The notes below the pieces were generated by a model that had not been told where the DNA came from, made no database searches, and was given only the letters and a program-made list of their open reading frames with translations. Below are positions 37,448 through 46,083 of a stretch of DNA of 64,000 nucleotides, in pieces; position 1 is the first letter of the stretch, and every line of letters starts with the position of its first letter. Position numbers and translations under genes: made by a program. Source of the DNA: Actinomycetota bacterium (GTDB lineage Bacteria > Actinomycetota > Actinomycetes > JACCUZ01); contig JAVEDI010000063.1 in the NCBI GenBank assembly GCA_030841035.1, forward strand, positions 20,967 through 84,966. The letters run 5' to 3'.

Positions 37448-38428
37448 TCATGCGAATGCTCGTCGGTAAAGGCGCTTGGCGTTCGTCTCGTACACCTGAC
37501 GGCGGTCCTCGTCGGTGAGGATGTCGAGCGCGTCGATGACCGGCTTGAGATCGTCCAGTGACTGACCGGTCCGCGGGTCGACGACCGCACCGGTCCCCGG
37601 TCTCTCCGTGCCGAACAGGCAGTTGCCAGGTCCGACCACCCTGAACAACAACTCGAGCGCCTCGGAGGAGTAGAGAACTGTGTCGAAGTGGAGCTTGCGT
37701 AGCCGATCGGTGAAGTCCTCGCCGCCCGTCTTGAGGTTCCTCGCGCGGAACCGGCCCAGCTGGTAGGGGATCGCTCCGCCGCCGTGCGCCACGACGATCT
37801 TCAGTTCGGGAAAGTCCTCGAAGACCCGCGACTGGAGGAGGCCGATGACCGCGATGCTCTCCTCGTTGATGAAGTGCAACGAGTACGACTCGCGTGGGGA
37901 GCTGCAGCTCGCGGAATGGATCATTGCTGGGACGTCCAGCTCACAGAGCTTCTCGTACAGCGGATACCAGTACCCATCCCCCAGACCAGGCTGAGGCGTA
38001 CCATCCGCCTCGCAGGGATCCGGGTTGAGCAGGCATCCCACGAAACCCAACTCAAGGACACACCGCTCGAGCTCCGCCACGACCGGCGCCAGATCCGTAA
38101 CACGGAACTGGGGAAGACCGGCGACACCACGGAAGTGTTCGGGGAACAAGCCACATTGCCGCTGGATGATGTCGTTGACGTACCTCGTCCAGACGTTCAC
38201 CACGCCCGTGCCGAAGAGGGAGTGCATCATCGTGTAGGGACGAGGCGAGATGAACTGGACATCGATCCCCCCCGACGTCAAGACGTTGAGATGGTCAGCG
38301 AGCTTGGATCGCAGCAGATCGTCGGACAGTGAGGGGCCCTTGAAGGGTGATCTCCGGGCGAAGAGCTTGGCTTGGTACTCGTACATCTGTGGCGGCGCCA
38401 CCAGGTGTCCGTGGATATCGATGATCAA
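37448..38428 (-). CDS. Amidohydrolase-2 family protein, LigJ (4-oxalomesaconate hydratase)-like
   Basis: A 326-residue amidohydrolase_2 enzyme. The metal site includes HGH at residues 6-8 (IDIHGHL), HSAS, and VVAHGGGAIPYQLGRF. The C-terminus GTGAVVDPRTGQSLDDLKPVIDAL followed by DEDRRQVYETNAKRLYRR is very like LigJ. LigJ hydrates 4-oxalomesaconate to CHA, which RraA/LigK-type aldolases then split to pyruvate and oxaloacetate. Overlaps the RidA gene by ATGA. ACMSD-like decarboxylase is the main alternative. Confidence 0.82.
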   Translation of the reverse strand: MIIDIHGHLVAPPQMYEYQAKLFARRSPFKGPSLSDDLLRSKLADHLNVLTSGGIDVQFISPRPYTMMHSLFGTGVVNVWTRYVNDIIQRQCGLFPEHFRGVAGLPQFRVTDLAPVVAELERCVLELGFVGCLLNPDPCEADGTPQPGLGDGYWYPLYEKLCELDVPAMIHSASCSSPRESYSLHFINEESIAVIGLLQSRVFEDFPELKIVVAHGGGAIPYQLGRFRARNLKTGGEDFTDRLRKLHFDTVLYSSEALELLFRVVGPGNCLFGTERPGTGAVVDPRTGQSLDDLKPVIDALDILTDEDRRQVYETNAKRLYRRAFA

Positions 38429-38823
38429 TTCAGGTCACCGCCTCCGAGCACGGCGATGACCTGCAGCTGCACGCGCATCGGGCCGTCGGCCCGCGCGTCC
38501 ATTGCGTGCCGCGCTGGCCGGTCGTCGGGGTCCGGATACATGGCCAGCCAGCAGTCGTCGACCAACTGTCGGTCCCGACGGTCCCGGAGGAAGACCGTCA
38601 CCAGGCCGATGCCCGAGAGGTCACCCCCCGCGTGGCGAACCAGCGCTGCCATGTTCTCGAAGGCCACCCGAATCTCATCCTTGGCGTCCTGCGGATAAGA
38701 CCCGGTCTCGGGATCCTTTCCGTTGATGGCCGAGGAGAAGAACAAGTCCCCGATCCTGGCACCGTTGGGAATTGGTGCCTTGTGTCCCACACCTGGCAGA
38801 TGAATCGCCTTCCGCTTGCTCAC
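38425..38823 (-). CDS. RidA/YjgF-family protein
   Basis: A 132-residue RidA-superfamily protein (IGDLFFSSAINGKDPETGSYP; GIGLVTVFLRDR; RPARHAM). Classical RidA hydrolyses enamine/imine intermediates using a conserved Arg; here RPARHA is in that region. Close RidA relatives occur in catabolic operons for aromatic and pyrimidine compounds. Coupled by ATGA to the LigJ-like gene and to RraA paralogue 2. Confidence 0.87.
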   Translation of the reverse strand: MSKRKAIHLPGVGHKAPIPNGARIGDLFFSSAINGKDPETGSYPQDAKDEIRVAFENMAALVRHAGGDLSGIGLVTVFLRDRRDRQLVDDCWLAMYPDPDDRPARHAMDARADGPMRVQLQVIAVLGGGDLN

Positions 38824-39494
38824 GGGGCTCCCTGGTCGCTCGTCTCGCCTGAGACGAGGTCGGTGGACTCTTGTTCTGTCTCGGTGAGAAGTTGCCGCCA
38901 GCCGTAGAGATCCAGGGTGTGAGCGCCGGCGCGGATCGCTTCGATCATGGCGGCCTCCTTGACCTGCCGGGCTTTGGCCTCAACAAGCACGCGCCCGACA
39001 TCTGCCCTCGGGAGGCAGATGACGCCGTCTCGGTCCGCGACCACGAGGTCGCCTGCCGCGACGACCACGCCACCCACATCGGTCGGCCCGCCGAGGGTGC
39101 CCACACCCGCCTTGTAGGTGCCCAACATTGATACGCCCCGGGCAAAGACCGGGAACCCCAGCATCTCCAGCGAGTCGATGTCGCGGACACCCCCGTCGAT
39201 CACGAGCCCGGCGATTCCCTGGCGCTGTGCAGCGCGGGTGAGAACTTCACCCCAGTAGCCGACGAGCAGGCCTCCGCCGTCAACCACGAGGATCGAACCA
39301 GCCGGCGCGAGCTCGACCGCTGTGTGCAGGGCCAGGTTGTCGCCGGGCAGGCAGCCGACGGGGTACGCCGGCGCGCAAGCCTCCGCGCCGGACCACGCCG
39401 GGCGCAGCCGCGGATCGAGTGCGCACGGCAACTTCGATGCCTCGTAGATCGTCGAAGTGCCCAGCGCCAGCCAGACCTCGGCAGCGACGTTCAA
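38820..39494 (-). CDS. RraA-family protein (CHA aldolase-like), paralogue 2
   Basis: A 224-residue RraA-family protein, the usual length of LigK/CHA aldolases. GLVIDGGVRDIDSLEMLGFPVFARG carries the substrate-binding Arg and the metal-binding Asp. ADRDGVICLPRADV is the conserved C-terminal strand. Joined by ATGA overlaps to RidA and to paralogue 3. Likely role: retro-aldol cleavage of a 4-hydroxy-2-oxo-diacid. Confidence 0.87.
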   Translation of the reverse strand: MNVAAEVWLALGTSTIYEASKLPCALDPRLRPAWSGAEACAPAYPVGCLPGDNLALHTAVELAPAGSILVVDGGGLLVGYWGEVLTRAAQRQGIAGLVIDGGVRDIDSLEMLGFPVFARGVSMLGTYKAGVGTLGGPTDVGGVVVAAGDLVVADRDGVICLPRADVGRVLVEAKARQVKEAAMIEAIRAGAHTLDLYGWRQLLTETEQESTDLVSGETSDQGAP

Positions 39495-40210
39495 CGGGCT
39501 CCTTCACTGTCCGCGCGCCGCTGAAGCTCGTGGTATCCGGTGAGTCCCCGAGCTACGGCAAGGGTCACGCCATTGCGCACCGACTGCACGACGCGAGTCT
39601 CGGCCGCAACGATCTCCTTGGCGACCGCGGCCACCTCCTCCGCCTTGTCCCAGGCGACAACAACCACACCATCGTCGTCACCGATGACCAGGTCTCCGGG
39701 CCTGACCTGCACGTCCCCGAGAGTGACGACCGCCCCTACGTCTGCGACCTCCACGCGATCCTTGCCCGTCCGCATGAACCGTCCAAGGCTGTACACGGGA
39801 TAACCGAGCTCCGCGGGACGGTGCACGTCTCGGCAGACCCCGTTGATCACGGTGCCGGCGATGCCGCGACCGTGGGCCACGGTCGTGAGGATGTCTCCCC
39901 AGACGGTGCAGTCCATCCGCCCGCCGTTGTCGAGGACCACCACCTGGCCAGAGAGACAGTCATCCAGATAGTCCCCGACGGTTCCTTTGGCCGCGCCCAC
40001 CGGGACATAACGGACTGTGAAGGCGGGTCCAGCCATCCGCTGGCCGGTGAACAGAGGCGCGATCCCGAGCGCACTGCCGGGGATGCCGAGCCGGTCGAGG
40101 GCGTCCGAGACAGCGGCGGCACCTGCCGCAAGCAGCAGCTCGCACACGGTGCGCTGGGATGTCTGTCGCAATGTGTCGGTCACCACAGGACCTCCACGTC
40201 TGTACTCCAC
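39491..40210 (-). CDS. RraA-family protein (CHA aldolase-like), paralogue 3
   Basis: A 239-residue RraA-family protein. GTVINGVCRDVHRPAELGYPVYSLG carries the family Arg-Asp pair, and IGDDDGVVVVAWDKAEEV the C-terminal strand. It differs from paralogue 2 mainly at the N-terminus, where an extra helix (CELLLAAGAAAVSDALDRLG) is complete. Forty-four bp separate it from the ABC ATPase. Three paralogues in one operon suggest either a hetero-oligomer or several aldol substrates. Confidence 0.87.
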   Translation of the reverse strand: MEYRRGGPVVTDTLRQTSQRTVCELLLAAGAAAVSDALDRLGIPGSALGIAPLFTGQRMAGPAFTVRYVPVGAAKGTVGDYLDDCLSGQVVVLDNGGRMDCTVWGDILTTVAHGRGIAGTVINGVCRDVHRPAELGYPVYSLGRFMRTGKDRVEVADVGAVVTLGDVQVRPGDLVIGDDDGVVVVAWDKAEEVAAVAKEIVAAETRVVQSVRNGVTLAVARGLTGYHELQRRADSEGAR

Positions 40211-40253
40211 ACTCCGACCAGGTGATGTGTCACGTCGGTGACCCTCTCGAAGC

Positions 40254-41471
40254 TCATGCGGACCCCAGAGCGCTCAACGGCGAGTCGTCCATGCGAGCCT
40301 CACTCTCATCATCGGGTTCATGCTGGGTCTCGGGGGTCGTGCCGTGTTCGTCGGAGACGACGATGCAGTGCTCAGTCGGAAACTCGACGAAGATCTCCTG
40401 CCGGCGCCGAAGCTCGACGTCTGGATGCTGGCGGCTGATCAACAGCTGCTTTCCCACTGAGACGTGGTACTCGGCGCTCTCGCCCAAGAACAGGACGTAG
40501 TCGATCGTGCCGGGCAGGACGTTGGCCGTGCCGCTCGACGGCTCCTGAGCATGGAGCCGGAGGTTCTCCGGCCTGATGGAAAGGGAAGCCTGGTCGTGCT
40601 CACGGATCGCCGTAGGGCAGATGGCCTCGAGCACCCCTGCCGGGGTGTCCAGTCTGAGGGTCTCGCCACGACCCTTGCCGAGAATGGTTGCGTCGAGCAG
40701 ATTGGTTCGGCCGACGAACGTAGCGACGAAGCGGGTAGCGGGTCGCCGGTACAGCTGACGGGGCGTGGCCTCCTGCACGATCTTCCCGTTTTCCATGACC
40801 GCCACCCGGTTCGACATGCTCAGTGCTTCTGACTGATCGTGGGTGACGTAGAGCGTGGTGACCCCGACCTGCCGTTGCAGCCGTCGCAACTCGGTTCGCA
40901 TGAGCTCGCGAAGACTCGCGTCGAGGTTGGACAGCGGCTCGTCAAGCAGCAGAAGCTTCGGCTGCCGCACCAGGGCTCGCGCGAGCGCCAGACGCTGCTG
41001 CTGCCCCCCGGAGAGCTTGGTGGCGGGACGATCGGCGAAGGCCGCAAGCTGCACGGTTTCCAGCGCTTGCATCACGTGTGCTGGTATCTCGTTGCGACGC
41101 ATCTTTCGCTTGCTCCGGCTCACTCCGCGCAACGGGAAAGCTACGTTGTCGAAGACGGTCATGTGTGGCCAGATCGCATAGCTCTGGAACACCATGCCGA
41201 TGTCGCGCTCGTCCGGGCGAATGAAGGTGTTCGGCTGATGGCTGGAGACCACCGTGCCACCCAGGTAGATCGTGCCTGAGTCGGTACGCTCGAGCCCGGC
41301 CACGCAGCGCAGAGTGGTCGTCTTCCCGCAGCCCGACGGCCCGAGCAGGGTGTAGAACTTGCCCTCCTCGACCTCGAAGGACACTCCGTTCACGGCCCGG
41401 GCGCCGTCCTCGGCGCCCGGATAGCGCTTGCCGAGGCCTTCCACACCGAGGCTCACTTCGATGGCGCTCAC
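40254..41471 (-). CDS. ABC transporter ATP-binding protein, PotA/FbpC type
   Basis: A 405-residue ATPase with Walker A GPSGCGKT (residues 44-51), signature LSGGQQQR (153-160) and Walker B LLLLDEP (173-179), followed by a C-terminal TOBE-like regulatory domain. GTG 41471 shares one base with the TAG stop of the upstream cupin; an ATG at 41513 inside the cupin gene is an alternative. It is the likely ATPase for the two-domain permease and binding lipoprotein at 47.3-50.3 kb, although seven genes separate them. Confidence 0.9.
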   Translation of the reverse strand: MSAIEVSLGVEGLGKRYPGAEDGARAVNGVSFEVEEGKFYTLLGPSGCGKTTTLRCVAGLERTDSGTIYLGGTVVSSHQPNTFIRPDERDIGMVFQSYAIWPHMTVFDNVAFPLRGVSRSKRKMRRNEIPAHVMQALETVQLAAFADRPATKLSGGQQQRLALARALVRQPKLLLLDEPLSNLDASLRELMRTELRRLQRQVGVTTLYVTHDQSEALSMSNRVAVMENGKIVQEATPRQLYRRPATRFVATFVGRTNLLDATILGKGRGETLRLDTPAGVLEAICPTAIREHDQASLSIRPENLRLHAQEPSSGTANVLPGTIDYVLFLGESAEYHVSVGKQLLISRQHPDVELRRRQEIFVEFPTEHCIVVSDEHGTTPETQHEPDDESEARMDDSPLSALGSA

Positions 41472-42046
41472 TACTGCTGACCTTCCCACTCTGCTGGGTG
41501 AAAGTTCTCCCAACCGGCAAGCGCCGAGTCCGGCGCCAGCTCGACGAACTCCTGGAAGTTCAAGCCGGCGAAGTTGTACAGAGGCTTGGACTTGATCACC
41601 AGCATTCGGGCAGGGTGCTCATCGCTGGCGTTGAAGTGCTGATGGACGACGCCGGGGGGCACGATGAGGCAGTCCCCTGCCTTCCAGTCGGTCCGCTCAC
41701 CGTCGTGGACGTCGTATCCGACCCCGTTGAGCACGTACATGAGCGCGCTGTTCTGGTGACCGTGCTTCTGGGACCTGCCACCGGGGGCAAGCTCTTCAAA
41801 CGCGGCTTGGATCGTCTGCATGAGACCCATGCCGGGGTTGAGCAGGGTCTTGTTCCACTTCACGGGCCCGTTCTTCCACGGCTTCTCCGACGTCTTGTAG
41901 ATGCGGGGTGCCTCTCGCTGCCGGCGCCGCTCCTCCAGGAGGCTGTACTTGCCGCTGCGGATGGCGCGGACAAATACTCGGCCACCTTCGTAGTGTCGTT
42001 CCACCTTGGCCGTCAGCTCTGCCTCGGTGGTGCGAGCCTGCTCGCT
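41471..42046 (-). CDS. Single-domain cupin protein (cupin A)
   Basis: A cupin of about 191 residues from ATG 42046; the frame is open further upstream (ATG 42154, inside the previous gene), so the start is uncertain. Metal-binding motifs are KHGHQNSALMYVLNG and VVHQHFN. The N-terminal 80 residues are charged and helical (LLEERRRQREAPRIY). It shares the HQHFN block with the three other cupins of the operon, showing common descent. Probably an iron-dependent dioxygenase or isomerase subunit; the reaction is unknown. Confidence 0.8.
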   Translation of the reverse strand, partial: SEQARTTEAELTAKVERHYEGGRVFVRAIRSGKYSLLEERRRQREAPRIYKTSEKPWKNGPVKWNKTLLNPGMGLMQTIQAAFEELAPGGRSQKHGHQNSALMYVLNGVGYDVHDGERTDWKAGDCLIVPPGVVHQHFNASDEHPARMLVIKSKPLYNFAGLNFQEFVELAPDSALAGWENFHPAEWEGQQ

Positions 42047-42107
42047 CTCAAGCATTTCTTGGTGCGCCCTTCGGTCGATGAACAGGGGACGTGGACGTCG
42101 GGTCCGC

Positions 42108-42665
42108 TCAGTAGCCGCGGTAGGTCGGTGCGGCTTCCAGCTGCTCGAGGTCATGACAGCCGAGCCACTTGAAGACGCGGGAGGTCGCGCTGAGCAACCG
42201 GACAGGTGCGTCGCCGTCAAGGTTGAAGTGCTGATGGACGGTGTTTACGGGGATGAACATCCAGTCCGTTGCCTCCCAGTCGTACCGGGTGGGCGCGTCG
42301 GCTACCCGCCAGTTGAACGTTTCGCCCATCTCGGCCAGGTCCACGTCCCAGTGCAACGAGTAGCCACGACCTTCGAGGATGAAGACGAACTCCTCAGCCA
42401 TGTGCCGATGCCTGCCCGACCGTCCGTCGGGAGGTAGCTCTTGCACGTACGCGTCGATGTCGAAGACGTGCGGGTTCAGGTCTGGGTGGGCGATGTGAGT
42501 CAAGAGTCCCTGAGCACAGTCCTCCGTGACCTGATCCTCTGCTCGGATGATGTGCGGGGCGGACCGCAGACGCCGTTGTTCGCGGGCGCTGGCCAGGTCC
42601 TGCGCATAGAACGCTGCCTCTGCACGCCCGGCAGGCTGCGTGCGGGACTCGTCGTAGGGTTTCAT
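42108..42665 (-). CDS. Single-domain cupin protein (cupin B)
   Basis: A 185-residue cupin. GRSGRHRHMAEEFVFILEG and TVHQHFN form the two metal-binding motifs, as in gentisate-dioxygenase-like cupins. A 20-residue insertion lies between the motifs (DVDLAEMGETFNWRVADAPT). It starts by ATGA on the stop of the AAA+ ATPase gene, so the two are translationally coupled. Function is inferred only at the level of an Fe-dependent cupin. Confidence 0.85.
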   Translation of the reverse strand: MKPYDESRTQPAGRAEAAFYAQDLASAREQRRLRSAPHIIRAEDQVTEDCAQGLLTHIAHPDLNPHVFDIDAYVQELPPDGRSGRHRHMAEEFVFILEGRGYSLHWDVDLAEMGETFNWRVADAPTRYDWEATDWMFIPVNTVHQHFNLDGDAPVRLLSATSRVFKWLGCHDLEQLEAAPTYRGY

Positions 42666-44908
42666 CTACCGTCCATTCCGGTGCGCATGTCGGTCAGGTG
42701 CTCCGATGTGTTCAACCGCTGACCCAGGTGCCGGGCCGCAGCTTGATCGAGATGGTTCGCCCGGACGCGGGCATGACGGGCGAAGTTGGCCTCGCGCAGA
42801 GCGGTCATCCGGGCTACGTCGCAGATGGCCGTGAGGTCAGCGCCCGTCATTCCTTCAGTACGTACCGCGACAGAGGCGACGCTGCCTTCGAGGGCCTCGC
42901 TGTCCGACCCTGAAAGGAACTGTCGGAGCTTGACTCTCAGGATCGCGTCGCGAGCGCGGACATCCGGCAAGGGGACATGGATCTTGGTCCCGAGACGTCC
43001 GGGCCGTAGCAAGGCGGGATCGACCAGGTCGGGGCGGTTGGTGATCGCAAGGACGGCGACCTGTCCCCCTTGGATGGAGTCCATCTCGATGAGCAGCTGG
43101 TTCACGACCCGTTCGGAGGCAGGGTTGGCGGAGTCTGCGTGCCGACGTGGAGCCATCGCGTCGAGCTGGTCGAGGATGAGCACCGTCGGTGCCGACTGCC
43201 GGGCAAGCTGGAAGGCGTCTCGGATCGCCTCCTCCGACTGGCCCAGCCACTTGCTGAAGATCTCAGGTCCGTTGACCGTCACCAGGTTGGCACCGGATTC
43301 CTGGGCCAGTGCCATGGCTAGGAGAGATTTTCCAGTGCCGGGTGCCCCGTGCAAGAGCGCACCGGACGAGGGGGACAGCCCGATGTCGATGAAGGCGTCA
43401 GGGTGCTGGAGCGGCATCTCCACCGTGGTCCGCAGATAGTCGACGACGTCGTCGAGACCCGCCACGTCGACCCAGAAGACTCCTGGCGCCGTGACGACGG
43501 CTTCTCGCAGCGCCGAAGGCTTGGTGTGCCCGAGTGCGTACTGGAAGTCCGCCCTACCGATGGTCACGTGGTCGGCCGCGTCAGCGGAAGCGGCCAGGCC
43601 GCGCAGGCCAGGACCGGCGAGTTGGCGAAGCGCATGAAGCCCTGCCTCTCGAGCCAGGTTGACAAGGTCAGCGCCGGTGTAGCCGTGTGTACTGCGCGCA
43701 AGCTCCGGCAGCCATGCCTGCGCGCCGTCATCGAGCGGCATGTCCCGCGTGTGAATGCGTAGAATCTCGAGTCGACCCGGCACGGTCGGCGGCCCGATGA
43801 GGATCTCCCGGTCGAGACGGCCGGGCCTGCGCAGCGCCGGGTCGAGGGCCTCGGCCCGATTCGTCGTGCCGATGACGATGACGTCCTCCATGCTGACGAG
43901 GCCGTCCAGCAGAGAGAGCAGCTGGGTTCCCATGCGGGCGTCGGTGTGACCGCTGTCACGGCGTGGGGGCGCAAGAGAGTCCAGCTCGTCGATGAGCACG
44001 ATCGAGGGTGCGCTCTCCATCGCCTCCTCGAAGATGGAGCGCAGGTTCGCCTCGGTGCCGCCCTGTACCGAGCTGAGGATCTCCGGTCCGTTGACATAGA
44101 GGAAGTGGGCACCGATTTCGTTGGCGATCGCACGCGCCAGGTGCGTCTTGCCGACGCCAGCCGGCCCGTGAAGCAGGATGCCGCGCGGGGCCTCGATGCC
44201 GAGCTTGTCGTACACCTGGGGATACATCAGCGGGCACTCGACGAGCTCCCGTACTTGATCGACCTCCGCCGACAGTCCTCCGACGTCATCGAACGTAACC
44301 ATGTTGGCTGCGGCGCCCGGCGACAGCATGCTGGTGCGCAGCACGACCTTTGTGTCGACGCCGACGACGGCTTGCTCCGGCGAGGACGACAGCACCCGGA
44401 AGTAGACCTCGCGCCGGAAGTCCGAGAGGGTCGCGGTCACCAACATCCCCGCCTGGACGAGCGCCTGGCCCTCAGCGAGCATCTCCCCCAGCTCGTCCTC
44501 GTAGGACTGCAAGCCGCGGCTGAGCGGCGCGAGCGGCTCCAGGACGACTCGTCGTGCCTGGGTGACGAAGATGCCCCGTCCGCTCACGATGTCGTCGGTC
44601 CCGACCTTGAGCGTCCGCATCGCTCGCCGGCTGAGCCGCACCGTCCCACTCTTCGCCGCTGACTCGTCCGACAGCACTCGAAGCAGCAGGCTGCGCCCTC
44701 GCTCGGTCGAGAGCTCGAGGACCCCCTTCTCGTGAATTCCCACTGCGCTCAGATGAGAACGGTCGACGAGGCAGAGCTCAGAGCTGGCCGCGTGGTCGTG
44801 ACCGTGATCGTGCGCCCCGTCGTGTCCATGATCGGCGTCGACGTCACCGTGTGCCAGCCGGGCGACCACTAACGGAATGCCTTCCGCCGCGCGAGGACCG
44901 GTGCTCAT
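42662..44908 (-). CDS. Cdc48/VCP-like AAA+ ATPase with two ATPase domains and His-rich N-terminus
   Basis: A 748-residue AAA+ protein. Residues 22-39 form an Asp/His-rich stretch with six His in 13 residues (DHGHDGAHDHGHDH). Residues 45-190 resemble the Cdc48 N-domain. D1 has Walker A GPAGVGKT (248-255) and Walker B LIDELD (D307, E308). D2 has Walker A GAPGTGKS (521-528), but its Walker B reads LILDQLD, so the catalytic Glu is Gln581. ATG 44908 has GGAGGAGG upstream; the longer frame is not needed. The gene lies inside a cupin operon, coupled to cupin B. It may unfold, assemble or metallate the cupins. Confidence 0.92.
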   Translation of the reverse strand: MSTGPRAAEGIPLVVARLAHGDVDADHGHDGAHDHGHDHAASSELCLVDRSHLSAVGIHEKGVLELSTERGRSLLLRVLSDESAAKSGTVRLSRRAMRTLKVGTDDIVSGRGIFVTQARRVVLEPLAPLSRGLQSYEDELGEMLAEGQALVQAGMLVTATLSDFRREVYFRVLSSSPEQAVVGVDTKVVLRTSMLSPGAAANMVTFDDVGGLSAEVDQVRELVECPLMYPQVYDKLGIEAPRGILLHGPAGVGKTHLARAIANEIGAHFLYVNGPEILSSVQGGTEANLRSIFEEAMESAPSIVLIDELDSLAPPRRDSGHTDARMGTQLLSLLDGLVSMEDVIVIGTTNRAEALDPALRRPGRLDREILIGPPTVPGRLEILRIHTRDMPLDDGAQAWLPELARSTHGYTGADLVNLAREAGLHALRQLAGPGLRGLAASADAADHVTIGRADFQYALGHTKPSALREAVVTAPGVFWVDVAGLDDVVDYLRTTVEMPLQHPDAFIDIGLSPSSGALLHGAPGTGKSLLAMALAQESGANLVTVNGPEIFSKWLGQSEEAIRDAFQLARQSAPTVLILDQLDAMAPRRHADSANPASERVVNQLLIEMDSIQGGQVAVLAITNRPDLVDPALLRPGRLGTKIHVPLPDVRARDAILRVKLRQFLSGSDSEALEGSVASVAVRTEGMTGADLTAICDVARMTALREANFARHARVRANHLDQAAARHLGQRLNTSEHLTDMRTGMDGR

Positions 44909-44958
44909 GCTGCCTCCTCCGGTGTGGGGTCGCACCATGTCGTCGGCCACCGCTTCCG

Positions 44959-46083
44959 TCACAGCTCGTCCCACGATGAGGCGTCCTCGATGTGCTGGAT
45001 GCCGCCCAGGAACTCGTTCGCCGGATGGTGGGACCACACGCTGACCAACCGTGCGAGGTCTGCACCGTCGTTGAAGTGCTGGTGCTCGGTCATGGGCGGG
45101 ATGCAGATGAGGTCACCCGCCTTCCAGGGATGCTCGGACTCGTCGTGGACGTCGTGCCCGGACCCGGCTGCCACCAGCAGGAGTTCCTCCGCGATGTGCC
45201 GATGCCTGCCGGTGCTGTGCCCCGGCTCGATCCTGTACTCCGCGACGTCCAGGTCCTGCCCGCTGAGGCCGGCCCAGTTACTGACGAAGTAGCGCAGATG
45301 GCCCTGACGTGTGCGCTCGAACGGGGTGTCCTTGGCGGAGAACACCCGAGGGCTGTTGTCGCGCTGTCCGTTCTCCCGTCCCAGCATGTCCACGAAGTAG
45401 TCGTACTGAGTGGAAACGGCGCTGAGCCGCCTACCACGACGACGTGCCTTGAAGACCTCGTCGCGTCGGCGGTCAGGGCCGCGCGGCACCTCCAAGTCGT
45501 CTTCCAGCCCGAGAACGCCCTTCGGGATGCGATATCCGCGCCACTCGCCCGCTGTGTCGTAGAGAACCTCCACCTCAGCCGGGACACGCTGCGGTTCGGA
45601 ATGCTCATGCCAGAGCAGGCCAAGTACGTGCCAGAGCCGACTCTCGGGGATCCACGCCTTCAGTCCCTGGTCGCCCGCCGTGATGGAGTACTCCGTGTAC
45701 GGCGGGACGAACAGCACGTCGTTGCAGTCGAACTCGTGGCGGACGCCTTCCTGGGTGCAGAGGCCGCTGCCCTCGAGGACGTACGCAGTCAACGAGGGGA
45801 TCCGCCGTTCCACGGGACTGGACTCCCCCGGACCCAGCTCGAGGAACCGACACGTGAGCGACGAGATCGGACCCGCGGTGAACCGCTCGAAGACGCGGAC
45901 ATCTCCGAGGGAGTGGCCGCCAGGTGCGAACAGCTGTGGAACGACAACGCGGGGAAGGAGGCGCATCCGATCGCGCTCCAGCTTCTGCTTGATGAACCGG
46001 CCTTCGTAGTCGTAGTAGAGGCGCGGGTCGACCTCTTGGGTCTGCAACTGCTCAGTCTCGCGCTCGCGCGGGGCCTCAGACAA
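44959..46083 (-). CDS. Bicupin protein with degenerate first cupin (cupin C)
   Basis: A 374-residue bicupin. The C-terminal cupin keeps both motifs: GRHRHIAEE (HRH 294-296) and TEHQHFN (HQH 334-336). The N-terminal cupin has lost its ligands, with VERR (91-94) and EYS (131-133) at the corresponding places. The start is TTG 46083, with GGGGAGG 6 bp upstream, overlapping cupin D by 8 bp. Architecture recalls gentisate 1,2-dioxygenase. It probably pairs with cupin D, its full-ligand homologue. Confidence 0.87.
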   Translation of the reverse strand: MSEAPRERETEQLQTQEVDPRLYYDYEGRFIKQKLERDRMRLLPRVVVPQLFAPGGHSLGDVRVFERFTAGPISSLTCRFLELGPGESSPVERRIPSLTAYVLEGSGLCTQEGVRHEFDCNDVLFVPPYTEYSITAGDQGLKAWIPESRLWHVLGLLWHEHSEPQRVPAEVEVLYDTAGEWRGYRIPKGVLGLEDDLEVPRGPDRRRDEVFKARRRGRRLSAVSTQYDYFVDMLGRENGQRDNSPRVFSAKDTPFERTRQGHLRYFVSNWAGLSGQDLDVAEYRIEPGHSTGRHRHIAEELLLVAAGSGHDVHDESEHPWKAGDLICIPPMTEHQHFNDGADLARLVSVWSHHPANEFLGGIQHIEDASSWDEL

